A program made the translations under genes and the position numbers. The notes below the pieces were generated by a model. The model did not search any database, was not told where the DNA came from, and saw nothing but the letters and a program-made list of their open reading frames with translations. A stretch of DNA of 64,000 nucleotides, taken from the NCBI GenBank assembly GCA_021846985.1, contig JAJZVX010000012.1:37122-101121 (forward strand), read 5' to 3'. This document shows positions 24,122-33,137 of the stretch, in pieces (positions within the stretch are counted from its first letter, which is position 1; each line of letters starts with the position of its first letter). The DNA comes from Acidobacteriota bacterium (GTDB lineage: Bacteria > Acidobacteriota > Terriglobia > Terriglobales > Acidobacteriaceae).

Positions 24122-26953
24122 TCAGTTCTGAGGATTTTGCGGGGCCTGCGTTTGAGGAGCGCCCTGCACGGGCGGCACGCCCTGCTGAGAACTGCCCGCA
24201 CTGGACGGCGGCGCCGGCTTGCTGTCTGCCGGCGGCTGCGGTTTGGCTGGCTGTGCCGGTTGCTTTTGCGGCGGCGCAGCGGGCGCTTGCTGTTCTGTTC
24301 CCGGCTTGCTTTCCGGCAGCGTGCCGGGCGCCGTCTTGTCCCCGGCATTCGGCGCTTCTTCAGGAGCGGTTGCCGGGGCGGTTTTGTCTGCCGTCTTTGG
24401 CGCGGCCGGGGCCGCCGTCACCGGTGGTGTTTCGCTGTTTTTCGGCGCGGCCGCCGGAACCGTTTCGGTTTGCCCTTCCGGTGCAGCCGCGGGCGCTGCC
24501 TGGGGTGGAGCGGTCTGCGTCTGTTCCGGCGCCGGCATAGGCTCCCAGGTGACGGGTAAAGACAGCGTCTGGGCTGTCGCCGGATCGTCGCGCAGCTTCA
24601 CATACAGCGCGCCATCCACAGGAGGCGGAACCGTCAACTGCGTTCCCGTGAAGTCGGGCGGCACCTCGGTGGCCCCCTGCAGATCCGCCGTGCTGCCCGC
24701 CGCCATCAAAAGAAACAGATCGTTCCCGCTCAGCGTGCAGCCTTTTGCCGGCGAGCGCGGGCAAAGCAGTTCCTTGAATTCCGGTTCCCGCACCAGCGTG
24801 CCCAGTGGCTGCCATTGTCCCGCTGTGCCGTCCGCGGCCACTGCCCGCAACTGCAGCGGTCCGAAGGCCGAAGGACCAAAACGCGCCAGGGGTTTGAAGG
24901 TCCCCACCATCGTCTTGCGGTCTTCCAGCACCAGGCTTCCATCCGCCAGGCTCAGCGTGGTGCCAAAGCTGCCGTCCACCGCCGACACTTCCACCGTCTC
25001 GTTGCGGGGAAAATTCGCCGGAACCAGCGACTTCAGGAAAAAAACGATGCGGCCATTCACGGGAAGATCGTCTGGACTGTTCAACCGTACGGGCGAGGGC
25101 GCCACGCCCGCGTCGCTCTGCGATCCCTTGTTCAGAAGCGTCACCTGCGGCCGCGGCGGATTTACGGTCAACTGGGTCTTCAGTTGCCGCCCGTCGTGCA
25201 ACTGCACATTGACGGTGTAGTGTTTTCCTGGTTCCAGCCCGGCCGTCGAACTGTTCGCCTTCATGGTCAGTTCGTCGAGATCCTTGACCCGGGTCAACCT
25301 GGCAGGCGTCCATGCCAGCGCGCCCAATTCGGCGTGCGCCACCTCATCGAGCCGCGTGCCTTTCAACACCGCATCCGGATCTCCCGAGTTTAAGGTCAGT
25401 TGCTCGAGCGACGCCGCCTCGGCGTAGGCTTGCGCTGTCAGCTTGTCCGGATCGCTTCGGCCGTATTGATAGATCTCCAGCGTGGCCGTGCCGGGCGCAG
25501 CGTCTTTCATCTGCGCCACCACCTTCAACGTCCCCGCCTTGGCCTCTTTCCAGGTCACCGTCACCGGGCTGCCGTCCGCGGCCTTCATCGCTACCTTCTC
25601 TACACAGCGCGTGCTCTCGCCTTCCACGTGCAGAGTGTCGTCGCGCCCCACCACCAGAGCCGACCGGTCGCCGTCTGCAAGGGTCCAGTTGCTGCTTCCG
25701 TTGGTGCACAGGCGATAGGTTGGGCCCGTCCAGGAGCCAAATCCCCACTTGCCCTCCACTACCGCCTTCAGCTCGTCCTTCTCGGCGGGGAGTGCCGGAG
25801 GCGCCCCGGCCAGTACAAAACCACCCCGCGAGGGATCGGGCTTCAGCGGCAGGTCCACCGCCTTTCCCTTGGCTTCGATGTGGAGGTTGAAGCCATACGC
25901 CATGTGCGTGCCGTAGACCAGAGGCGCGCTTTCCGTGGGCAGCACCAGGCCCGGCTGCTGCAGACAATAGCTCTCATCTCCTTGCGGGGGATACAGTTCC
26001 GGACTCTTCGAAACGCCAATCGGCGGCAGCGCGATCACCACCACCGACTTCGGGTCGCGAAACGATGGCGGCATATTCAAACGCAGATTGAGCGTGTCCT
26101 GCGCGGGCAGCGCCAGCGCCGGTATGTATTGGTAGTGCGCCGTGTGCAGCGAGGAAAGGATCTTCGCCGTATCCACAATGGCGCCCACGTAAGGGCTGTA
26201 TACGCCCCCGCCGGCCATGTTGCTCATGCTGATCTGGTTCATCAGGTCCAGCGTCGATCCGCTCGCCAGTTGATCCACGCGCGACTGGGCATTGGCGCTA
26301 TCCATCACCATGCCTTCACTCAGTTGCGATAGGCACTGCGCCTGCTGATCGGGCGGCTTTTGAAAGCAATCCTCGTTGACCTTGATTCCCAGGCTCCGCG
26401 CCGCCAGCTCCGTCCGCTGCTTCAGCAGGTTCGCGTCTGTCTGGTCTACCGCCTTCACCTGCGCCAGGTAGGTCTCAAGCCGCATCCGGTTCAGCCCCGC
26501 CGCCTGCAAATCCTGCGTGGCGCGCACAAAAGCGCCCGGCCGTCCGCGCACTGTGTTGCGCAGCGTGTTGAAGTCCCCGCCTGTCTCCGGCGCCAGAAAA
26601 AGAAGCGCCTGCTGCGCCTCGGCGGGCACGTTCACATACACGCCCTCATCGCGCACATCGCTGTTCCACGTCTCCACCCGCGTGAACCAGTCCGGCGGCG
26701 GCGGGTTCGTGGCGCCGCGCAAAAATGCCACCACCAGCACATACCGCGCCGACTGTGTCTCCGGAAGATCCGGATGCACCCATAGCCGGTCGCCCGGCGC
26801 CAGGCTGGGCACTTCCCCTATCGGAAGCGTCACATCCCCGCGCTTTACCCGCACGTCCACCTTCGGACCCATCAGGTCAAACGCCGGTTCGCCAGCTAGG
26901 TTGCTGTTGGATGTGAGTACGGCGAGCAAGAGCAGCAGCATCAAGCGGCGCAT
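24122..26953 (-). CDS. Large secreted protein with Pro/Ala/Gln-rich tail, unknown function
   Basis: A 943-aa protein with a signal peptide (MRRLMLLLLLAVLTSNS). Its first ~820 residues appear to be a series of beta-rich regions with no family I recognise. The last ~120 residues are low complexity, dominated by Pro, Ala, Gln, Thr and Lys, which looks like an unstructured periplasmic or surface linker. A few cysteine pairs are present in the body. Codon use is like its neighbours. It is transcribed towards the ORP-like operon and ends about 100 bases from the ferredoxin gene; no functional link is evident. Confidence 0.72.
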   Translation of the reverse strand: MRRLMLLLLLAVLTSNSNLAGEPAFDLMGPKVDVRVKRGDVTLPIGEVPSLAPGDRLWVHPDLPETQSARYVLVVAFLRGATNPPPPDWFTRVETWNSDVRDEGVYVNVPAEAQQALLFLAPETGGDFNTLRNTVRGRPGAFVRATQDLQAAGLNRMRLETYLAQVKAVDQTDANLLKQRTELAARSLGIKVNEDCFQKPPDQQAQCLSQLSEGMVMDSANAQSRVDQLASGSTLDLMNQISMSNMAGGGVYSPYVGAIVDTAKILSSLHTAHYQYIPALALPAQDTLNLRLNMPPSFRDPKSVVVIALPPIGVSKSPELYPPQGDESYCLQQPGLVLPTESAPLVYGTHMAYGFNLHIEAKGKAVDLPLKPDPSRGGFVLAGAPPALPAEKDELKAVVEGKWGFGSWTGPTYRLCTNGSSNWTLADGDRSALVVGRDDTLHVEGESTRCVEKVAMKAADGSPVTVTWKEAKAGTLKVVAQMKDAAPGTATLEIYQYGRSDPDKLTAQAYAEAASLEQLTLNSGDPDAVLKGTRLDEVAHAELGALAWTPARLTRVKDLDELTMKANSSTAGLEPGKHYTVNVQLHDGRQLKTQLTVNPPRPQVTLLNKGSQSDAGVAPSPVRLNSPDDLPVNGRIVFFLKSLVPANFPRNETVEVSAVDGSFGTTLSLADGSLVLEDRKTMVGTFKPLARFGPSAFGPLQLRAVAADGTAGQWQPLGTLVREPEFKELLCPRSPAKGCTLSGNDLFLLMAAGSTADLQGATEVPPDFTGTQLTVPPPVDGALYVKLRDDPATAQTLSLPVTWEPMPAPEQTQTAPPQAAPAAAPEGQTETVPAAAPKNSETPPVTAAPAAPKTADKTAPATAPEEAPNAGDKTAPGTLPESKPGTEQQAPAAPPQKQPAQPAKPQPPADSKPAPPSSAGSSQQGVPPVQGAPQTQAPQNPQN

Positions 26954-27508
26954 GCCCCTATTTTACGAACCGCGGCCGCAAAAAAAGAAGCCTCCGTTGC
27001 TTTCTGGAGTACACTGTGACTGTAAAAGCTTCTAACAGAAGGATTATTAAGCGGTCCCCGGATATCTGCAAGGTAGAAGAGACGCAGTATGATTATTCAT
27101 TGTCTTCAGGCCACATGGCTGCAGCTTCGCCTTCCAGAGATGCGGGGCCCGTCGGTTCTGACAACTGTTTTATAGGCTCGTACAGGAGTTCACTCCCAAG
27201 CCGCCGTGCCGGAGTTCTGTTCTTCAGGCCCTTTGGGCGATGATCCCCTGACGATATCGATGGCTTATCGCGGTTCCAGAGTTACCTTGTTCCCGGAAGC
27301 GGCGTCGCTGGGCGCCAGCTCTCGCCAGAGCTGGCGCCCAGCGCGGTCCTGATAAGGTCCATGCGCACTCCGGACCCGCTCTACAATGTATGCCGCTGTC
27401 GCTTGGAAGGCATATGCGGGCCATTTCCTCCGGAACCGGCCGCCCGGCCGCTCACCGGAAGATATCCCATGCCGGCACGCGATCGCGGAACCATAGGGAG
27501 AAGAAATT
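26954..27508. other. Gene-free stretch with AT-rich patch and strong hairpin
   Basis: About 555 bases between divergent genes. Bases ~27000-27200 are clearly lower in GC than the flanks (for example around CTTCTAACAGAAGGATTATT). A 17-bp perfect hairpin lies at 27306-27343. A 75-codon frame at 27016-27243 starts at GTG without a ribosome-binding site and resembles no family. A structured RNA or a degraded mobile remnant is possible, but I cannot support either. Confidence 0.4.
27306..27343. repeat. Perfect 17-bp inverted repeat (hairpin)
   Basis: CGCTGGGCGCCAGCTCT (27306-27322) and its exact complement (27327-27343) flank a 4-base loop, CGCC. The hairpin would be extremely stable. There is no T-run on either side, so it is not a classical intrinsic terminator. 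It lies about 165 bases upstream of the next start codon. It may be an extragenic palindromic element; finding other copies in the genome would decide. Confidence 0.7.
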
Positions 27509-28225
27509 ATGACACCGGTAAAGACTGCCCAGGGCAATGTAGACTTGGCTAACCTGACCATTCCCGATGCCGAAGAAATAATCGAAGAGGCCCTCAACGA
27601 GCTTGGATACTCCAACGACCCTGGCCTCGCCCGCGCCCTCCACTTCCTCGCCCCTCCGGGTTACCAGGCCATTGTGGAGCTGTGCAGCGACAACGGCCGC
27701 AGCAAGCGTCGCAATGCCTCCGCTGCCTCCTGGTCGCCGGAGGAAGACGAAGTCCGCATCTATTTCGAGCGCGTCGATGGCGCCGAGCCGGCCCCGCGCG
27801 CCACCCCCCAGTTCCAGGCCGCCTTCACCTCCGGCGAGGAGGAGCCTGACGCCCTGCAACCTGGCCTCCCCGGCGACATCGACGCCCGCGTCAAAGAGCT
27901 CTGCGCCGCCCTCGCCGAAGCCGAGCGCGGCGGCCATGCCTTCATCGCTCTCAAGTGGTTTCGCGACTCCTTCCTGCCGCGCAAAACCTTCCGCTGGAAC
28001 CAGCATCCCGAATCGCGACAGACCGTGCTTGCCGAGGCCATCCAGCGCGGCGTCGTCCTGACCAGCAAGATTGCCAACCCTAAGACGCCCGCCTACCCAA
28101 CCACCACCATTCGCCTCAATCGCGCCGAGGCCGGCATGCCGGAGGAAACACAGCGCTTCTACCCCGTCGATCTCCACGGAAACTCCCTCACCGAGGCGAT
28201 TGATGAGGAACGGAGGAGTTTGTGA
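27509..28225 (+). CDS. Uncharacterised protein coupled to a PIN-domain protein
   Basis: A 238-aa acidic protein starting at ATG 27509, with GGGAGAAG upstream. No known domain is recognised. The middle is Glu/Ala-rich (EEEPDALQPG), and the C-terminal half contains KWFRDSFLPRKTFRW and LDLHGNSLTEAIDEE-like stretches. Its stop overlaps the GTG of a PIN-domain gene by 4 bases. The position is that of an antitoxin in VapBC loci, but at 238 aa it is about three times the usual VapB length. Whether it is an antitoxin is undecided. Confidence 0.68.
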   Translation: MTPVKTAQGNVDLANLTIPDAEEIIEEALNELGYSNDPGLARALHFLAPPGYQAIVELCSDNGRSKRRNASAASWSPEEDEVRIYFERVDGAEPAPRATPQFQAAFTSGEEEPDALQPGLPGDIDARVKELCAALAEAERGGHAFIALKWFRDSFLPRKTFRWNQHPESRQTVLAEAIQRGVVLTSKIANPKTPAYPTTTIRLNRAEAGMPEETQRFYPVDLHGNSLTEAIDEERRSL

Positions 28226-28695
28226 ACTGCTATTTTCTCGAGTCATCCGCCTTTGCCCGGCTCTTCGTCCGCGAGCAGGGAACCGGCCAACTGATCCGGC
28301 TGATGGAGACCGTCGAGGACAACCGCAAGCTCATCTCCGCCGCCGCGCCCCTCGAGGTCTATGCCGCCATCCGCCGCAGCCAGCGCGCCGGCGGCATCTC
28401 CGCCGGGGATGCCGCGCGCGCCCTCGATATTCTCCGCATGGAATCCGCCCGCATGGTCCAGCAGCCTCTGAATCCCGCCGTCCTCGAGACTGCCCGTCAA
28501 CTGCTCGACCGCACCGCCCTGCGCTGGCCCGACGCGCTTCAGCTTGCCGCCGCCCTGGTGGCCCGCGAGATGTTCGGCGGCATCGAAATGGTCTTCGTCT
28601 CCGCCTCTCCCCATCTGCTCGATGCGGCCGGGAGCGAGGGCCTCCGCATTCTCGATCCCGCAAAAGAGGCCGATGAAGCGATCGCGGCCGTCTGA
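28222..28695 (+). CDS. PIN-domain protein, VapC-like
   Basis: A 157-aa PIN-domain protein. The N-terminal strand reads CYFLESSAFARLFVREQGT, where VapC toxins normally have a catalytic Asp at the Glu7 position. E45 in APLEVYAAI and D104 in WPDALQLAAAL match the second and third acidic residues. The usual fourth Asp (FVSAD) is replaced by Ser128 (FVSASPHLL). The active site is therefore altered, and RNase activity may be reduced. GTG 28222 overlaps the upstream stop. A toxin-antitoxin locus is likely in form but unproven in function. Confidence 0.8.
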   Translation: MNCYFLESSAFARLFVREQGTGQLIRLMETVEDNRKLISAAAPLEVYAAIRRSQRAGGISAGDAARALDILRMESARMVQQPLNPAVLETARQLLDRTALRWPDALQLAAALVAREMFGGIEMVFVSASPHLLDAAGSEGLRILDPAKEADEAIAAV

Positions 28696-28806
28696 TCGCC
28701 TCTTTCAGACCTGCGCCGCATGCAGCCATCAAAGCAAATAAGAGAGAGCCGAGCCGCTTCATTTCGCGGCACGCTCTTCCGCGCTTCTTCCATTCTCTCC
28801 GCGCTC

Positions 28807-31209
28807 TTACTCCCGAAACGGCTCGCCCGCCTGATAGAGGCCGATGCGGTTGCGAATCAATTGCGCCTGGGCCGCATTCCCGCTGGCTTCCACCAGCTTC
28901 AGTGCCTGGTTGGCCGCCTCCAGCGCCTGCTGGAACTGCCCCGCCTCCGCGTAAGCCGCTCCCAGCGCGTCAAGCACATTCGGATCGGTTCCGTTGGTCA
29001 GTTGATTGGCCTGCGCCGCCAGCTTCACCGCCTCGGCGCCGTTGCGCAGGGCGGCATTGCGCGAACTGGACAGAATCCGCGCCGCATCCACCAGACTGAT
29101 GGTCTGGCTGGGATTCTGCGCAATGGCCCTTTGCAGATGTTCCAGGGCCTCGGCATCGCTGCCCATCATCATGTAGGCCTCGCCCAGAGTCGCCTCGCCC
29201 GACGGATAGCGCGGATTGAGACGCAGCGCCTCTTGTAGTTCCGGCACGGACTGGTCCGGGTGCCCCTGTTCAAGAAGAAACGCGCCGAGGTAGTAATGGC
29301 TCTGCGCAACCCGCGGGTTCAACCGCACCGACTCCCGGATGTGCTCCACCGCCTCGTCCACGTGTCCGCTCAAAAACAGGTTGGCAGCAATGTCGCTCTG
29401 GATCTCGGCGTCGTCCGGCTCAAGCACCACCGCCTTCTTCCACACCTCCAGCGCTTCGGCGTACTTGCCCTGCTTCTCCAAGTCCATGGCGTTGTTCATC
29501 AGCCCGTAACCTTCTACCGCAGGCGTCTTGATTTCGTCTATCCCGTCTCCGGGTATGTTCACAAACTCCGGCAGATTCACTGCCCGGTTCGACGCCGTTG
29601 TATTGTCGACGATAATCGCGGGGCTGTCGTTGCCGTCCTTGTCGATGTGCGTCAAATACATCTGCGTATACGGGGAGCGCGCCTTCGAGGAAAACACCAG
29701 CCACCGTCCATTAGGCGAAAAGCTGTGCCAGGAGTTCATCGGGGACATGTTCGCCCGCAACCGCCGCGCCACCCCGCCCTCGAAGGGCACAATGTAAAGC
29801 TGGCTGTCCGGTCGCATCACTTCGCCATTCCGGCATTCCACAAACACGATCCACTTGCCGTCGGGCGACACCTTGGGAAAGCTGTTGCTCATGCCGTTCT
29901 CGCTGGCGCCCACAATCCGCTCCGGCGTTCCGCCCTTGCCATCGTTGAACGGCACCCGGTACAGGTCGTACTTGATCTGCGTCTCGTTGGGATCGTTCGC
30001 CGCCAGAGCTTTCTTCTGTCCCGGCGATACCGGCGGCTCTGCCACCGCTCGCGCAAACACAATCCACTTCCCGTCAGGGCTCCACACGCCGCCCGTTTGC
30101 ACGTAGAACGGATCGTCCGCCCCCGGAAGGGGGTGTCGCGTCCCGTCGGCGCGGCTATACCACTCCAGAATTCCTTCCGTCGGGAAAAATACCTGAAGGA
30201 ACCGGTAGTCCTTGAAGTTCATGGTGTAGTAGCTTCGCGCAAAAGTTGGATCCGGCCCAAAGGTGCTGATCACATACTTGCCGTCCGGCGATACGCGCGA
30301 CATGAATCCCACGCGCGTGGTCGAGCGCTGCCCGTCCAGATTCCACCGCACCACGTCCTTATTCTCGATCGACATATGCTTCGAGATCGGCACAATTGCG
30401 TACATCCCCTTGTTATTCGCCGGCCCGTCCACGTCGATCCCCATGGTCTTGCCGTCCGCCGAAAACGAGTGGCAGTTCAGGCAGGTCGGCACGGTTTCGA
30501 TCAGCACCTTGCTGGTGGGTTTGGTAATGTCTCGCAACCGCCAGTGCACCAGACGGCCTGCTGATGGCGATAGCGGCTGAATCACGCCGTTCTGCCCTTC
30601 AAACGGCATCAGAGGCACGTCTCGGTAGAAAATGGGCGCACCCACGGGATCCTTCGAGGTCAAAAACGTGCTTTCGCCCTTTGATGTCACGTGGCGCGTC
30701 TGGTCGTATCCGGTGATCGTGATCGTCGCCGTCCGCTCTTTTGAGCGCTGCTGAATCACCGACCACATCGCCGCGGTTGGCTCCCACGCCCATGACTCCG
30801 CCTGCTGCGGCGTCAGCTTGGGCGGTTCGTTCGTCGGTGAAACTGCCGCCGGCTCGATGGGCCCGATCTTCATTCGCTCGCCGTGGGATACGGCTTCCAC
30901 TGCCGGCGCATGCCCTCCGAACGAAAGCCGGATGCGCCAGGACTTCGACGCCGCCGATGAGTCTCGCCAGATAAACGTCGGCGGCGTAATGCCCGGGGGA
31001 AAGATCGATCCTTGCTGCGGATAGTCAATGGTGATTGAATCCTTTGTCTGGTCCAGAGGCGCGGAACTAGCGGCCTCGCGCGCATTTGCCGATACTTGCT
31101 CCACCGGTGGCAGCGCCACCAGACATGCCAGCATCACTCCCAGCGCGGCGGCTGCCGCCGCCATCATCCTCGCGTTCTGCTGTCGTACGATGCTCTCCTT
31201 GTTCTTCAT
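28807..31209 (-). CDS. PD40/TolB-propeller and TPR protein with a haem c motif
   Basis: An 800-aa exported protein. A hydrophobic N-terminal segment (about residues 15-36) is a signal or anchor. A single CxxCH haem-binding motif (C243-L-N-C246-H247) lies in TCLNCHSFSADGKTMG. PD40/TolB-like propeller repeats follow (SPDGKYVISTF, WSPDGKWIVFA, SPDGKWIVFVE, SPNGRWLVFSS), and TPR repeats fill about residues 560-795. ATG 31209 has GGGGGGCAACC upstream. The same mix is known in acidobacterial proteins annotated only as TPR/PD40. A periplasmic scaffold or redox sensor is plausible; the partner is unknown. Confidence 0.82.
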   Translation of the reverse strand: MKNKESIVRQQNARMMAAAAAALGVMLACLVALPPVEQVSANAREAASSAPLDQTKDSITIDYPQQGSIFPPGITPPTFIWRDSSAASKSWRIRLSFGGHAPAVEAVSHGERMKIGPIEPAAVSPTNEPPKLTPQQAESWAWEPTAAMWSVIQQRSKERTATITITGYDQTRHVTSKGESTFLTSKDPVGAPIFYRDVPLMPFEGQNGVIQPLSPSAGRLVHWRLRDITKPTSKVLIETVPTCLNCHSFSADGKTMGIDVDGPANNKGMYAIVPISKHMSIENKDVVRWNLDGQRSTTRVGFMSRVSPDGKYVISTFGPDPTFARSYYTMNFKDYRFLQVFFPTEGILEWYSRADGTRHPLPGADDPFYVQTGGVWSPDGKWIVFARAVAEPPVSPGQKKALAANDPNETQIKYDLYRVPFNDGKGGTPERIVGASENGMSNSFPKVSPDGKWIVFVECRNGEVMRPDSQLYIVPFEGGVARRLRANMSPMNSWHSFSPNGRWLVFSSKARSPYTQMYLTHIDKDGNDSPAIIVDNTTASNRAVNLPEFVNIPGDGIDEIKTPAVEGYGLMNNAMDLEKQGKYAEALEVWKKAVVLEPDDAEIQSDIAANLFLSGHVDEAVEHIRESVRLNPRVAQSHYYLGAFLLEQGHPDQSVPELQEALRLNPRYPSGEATLGEAYMMMGSDAEALEHLQRAIAQNPSQTISLVDAARILSSSRNAALRNGAEAVKLAAQANQLTNGTDPNVLDALGAAYAEAGQFQQALEAANQALKLVEASGNAAQAQLIRNRIGLYQAGEPFRE

Positions 31210-31442
31210 CGGTTGCCCCCCGCTCGGCGCATCGCCGCCCCTCCGCATGCCGTGCCAGAACCGGCATTCTTGGCCGCTGAGTTTCTCTTGCAGTACTTTC
31301 CTTATGAAGTGTGACGCTGGTTCCCGGCAAAAAGTTCACGCGAAAGAGAACTTCTCTCCCACGGCTCGCGCATCCCCTCCATGGGTGGAATATCTATGAA
31401 GCCGGCACTGCACGCAATGGCATGCCATACCGGGCGGCTGCG

Positions 31443-31457
31443 CACACACACACACAC
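31443..31457. repeat. (CA) dinucleotide microsatellite
   Basis: Seven and a half CA units in a row, rare in this GC-rich genome. It is in a non-coding region directly before the 31466 hairpin. It could be a site of length variation by strand slippage, but no gene start depends on it. Confidence 0.75.
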
Positions 31458-31465
31458 CACCCTTC

Positions 31466-31492
31466 CGCCCGCGCGCGCCGTGTGCGCGGGCG
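31466..31492. repeat. GC-rich 9-bp hairpin downstream of CDGSH gene
   Basis: CGCCCGCGC (31466-31474) pairs with GCGCGGGCG (31484-31492) around a 9-base loop. It lies about 30 bases past the stop of the CDGSH gene in the direction of its transcription, where a terminator is expected, but no T-run follows on the minus strand. It may slow RNA polymerase or protect the transcript end. Confidence 0.45.
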
Positions 31493-31520
31493 CCTTCACA
31501 CTTGCCTGTCTTATTGTCTT

Positions 31521-31760
31521 TTAGAGCCGGGCGTGGCTTCCGTCGCACAAGACCGGATTGGCCGAGTGCTTGCACCCGCAGAAGTGAACTTTCTTGGTCT
31601 CCGTGGCATCGTATTTGACGGGCGTCATCCCGCTTCCCTTGTGGCTGCCGTCGCAGAACGGTTGCTTGGCGCTGCGTCCGCATGCACACCAGTAATACGT
31701 TTTCCCTGTCTCTACCTCAACTGCATAGGGGCCCTTCTGCGCAATCACGGGTTCTGCCAT
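31521..31760 (-). CDS. CDGSH iron-sulfur protein (double motif)
   Basis: A 79-aa protein with two CDGSH-type motifs in tandem: CACGRSAKQPFCDGSH (residues 25-40) and CGCKHSANPVLCDGSH (about 61-76). Each binds a [2Fe-2S] cluster through three Cys and one His, as in the bacterial two-motif mitoNEET relatives. It begins MAEPVIAQKGPYAVEVETGKTYYWC, the usual start of this family. GAGGTG precedes the ATG. Likely a small cytoplasmic redox or cluster-transfer protein. It stands alone between an intergenic region and tyrA. Confidence 0.95.
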   Translation of the reverse strand: MAEPVIAQKGPYAVEVETGKTYYWCACGRSAKQPFCDGSHKGSGMTPVKYDATETKKVHFCGCKHSANPVLCDGSHARL

Positions 31761-31847
31761 GGTCGTCTCACCTCGCCTGGGGAAATGAATAAACTCACGC
31801 TACCTTCAGCAGTATAACTGCCCTGCCCTCCAAAACGGCGCCCTCGC

Positions 31848-32708
31848 TTACTCCCGCCGGAATTGGTTCGCCTTCTCGAATTCACCGCGCAATCCCGGCG
31901 CGCGCAGATTCTCGCGCAGCTCCGCCAGCCGTTGTTCGAGCGCGTACAGCGCCCGCTCCACCGCCGCCGTGTTGGTCATGGCAATGTCGCGCCACATCGA
32001 ATAAGGGCTGGCTCCCAGCCGCGTCATCTCGCGCAGGGCGCGGCCGCCCACGTCCTTCAGTTCGGGCGCGTCGCCCACCTCGTCCTCCAGCAGTGCGCTA
32101 AGCGCCGTGGCGGTGAACTGCGGTAAATGGCTGACCCATGCCACCAGTTCGTCGTGCCTCGCCGCGTCCAGATCCAGTGACCGGGCGCCCATCGCCGTCA
32201 CCCACTCCCGCCAGCTTTGTGCCAGAGCCTCGCCCTGCGCTGCCCGCCTGGCTTGTGGGTCGTCTGTAAACAACCACACCGCCCCGCGAAACAGCTTCGC
32301 ATCCCCCAGCGCCGCGCCGCCACGCTCCTTGCCCGCCATCGGATGTCCGGGCAGAAATGCCGCTCGCCGCGGCGTGTTGTAGAGCCGCCTGGCCAACTCC
32401 GCAATTGCGCCCTTGGTGCTGCCCACGTCGGTCACCAGATGCTCCGGCCCCAGGAGTTCCGCCAACCGCTCCATCCAGTCGAGCGTGGCGTAGATAGGCA
32501 CAGCCAGAACCGTCACCTGCGCCTCTCGCGCCGCCTGCTCAGGCTCCAGGGCTACCGCATCGATGGCCCCCATGGCGAGCGCGGTCTGTCCGCCTTCGGC
32601 GCCGCGGTTCCAGCCGACGATGGAGCCGCGAAATCCCCCCGCCCGCAGCGCCAGCCCCACCGAGGTGCCCAGCAGTCCCATTCCGAAGATAGCGATGCGC
32701 TCGATCAT
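31848..32708 (-). CDS. tyrA: Prephenate dehydrogenase
   Basis: A 286-aa enzyme of tyrosine biosynthesis: NAD(P)-dependent oxidative decarboxylation of prephenate to 4-hydroxyphenylpyruvate. The Rossmann motif GMGLLGTS starts at residue 9, TDVGSTKG follows, and the catalytic/substrate region is GHPMAGKERGG with SHLPQ further on. ATG 32708 begins MIERIAIFG, the standard start; an upstream frame to 32792 is not needed. It has no chorismate mutase or ACT domain, so it is the short monofunctional form. It sits alone, not in a visible aro cluster. Confidence 0.93.
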   Translation of the reverse strand: MIERIAIFGMGLLGTSVGLALRAGGFRGSIVGWNRGAEGGQTALAMGAIDAVALEPEQAAREAQVTVLAVPIYATLDWMERLAELLGPEHLVTDVGSTKGAIAELARRLYNTPRRAAFLPGHPMAGKERGGAALGDAKLFRGAVWLFTDDPQARRAAQGEALAQSWREWVTAMGARSLDLDAARHDELVAWVSHLPQFTATALSALLEDEVGDAPELKDVGGRALREMTRLGASPYSMWRDIAMTNTAAVERALYALEQRLAELRENLRAPGLRGEFEKANQFRRE

Positions 32709-33137
32709 GGTTCTTTTCAGACTACTGCACCAAGTCCTTTCCCAGGGGGATGCGTTGCCTGTCGCAGGATGTCCGCCATGGAGTTGGCGCAAACAGCGGC
32801 TTGGCCCGGTCCCGGAGCAATGTGCTGTCCAATCCCGCGCAAGAAAGACCCGCCGTGAAGAAAAGCTACCACACCCTCCTCGGACAAGGGAAAGTTCAAA
32901 GAAATGAAGTGAGTGAGCTTTCCCGGCAGGGTGAAAAAACGCTCTCTGCGCAGGGTGAACTGTGCCGCGCCCGGCACGCGGAAAACCATGGCGAAAGCGT
33001 TGCTCGGCCGCGGCAAGCGATGCGGGCGAAGCGCTTCAACCGGCGGCACTATGCGCGTTCTCTGGCGGCGCTACGCTCCCTCGGCCGCCTTCTTCGAGCC
33101 CGTGCAACCGCAGGGGAGGATAAGCGAAAATGGTCCC
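32709..33137. other. Gene-free divergent promoter region
   Basis: About 430 bases between the divergently transcribed tyrA and the polysaccharide deacetylase gene, so both promoters should lie here. A less GC-rich patch occurs at about 32855-32925. Frames that run into this stretch upstream of 33138 are basic, lack family similarity and are probably not translated. No operator-like repeat or RNA gene was recognised. Confidence 0.45.

Larger units (their letters stand above)
31210..31520. other. Intergenic stretch with CA repeat and hairpin
   Basis: About 310 bases upstream of the PD40/TPR gene and downstream of the CDGSH gene, both on the minus strand. It holds a short (CA) dinucleotide run (31443-31457) and a 9-bp hairpin (31466-31492). 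The open frames here have no ribosome-binding site and look like shadows. No promoter can be assigned with confidence. Confidence 0.45.

Noticed and set aside
27016..27243. Possible 75-aa gene
   Set aside because: It has a GTG start, no ribosome-binding site, no recognisable family and atypical composition.
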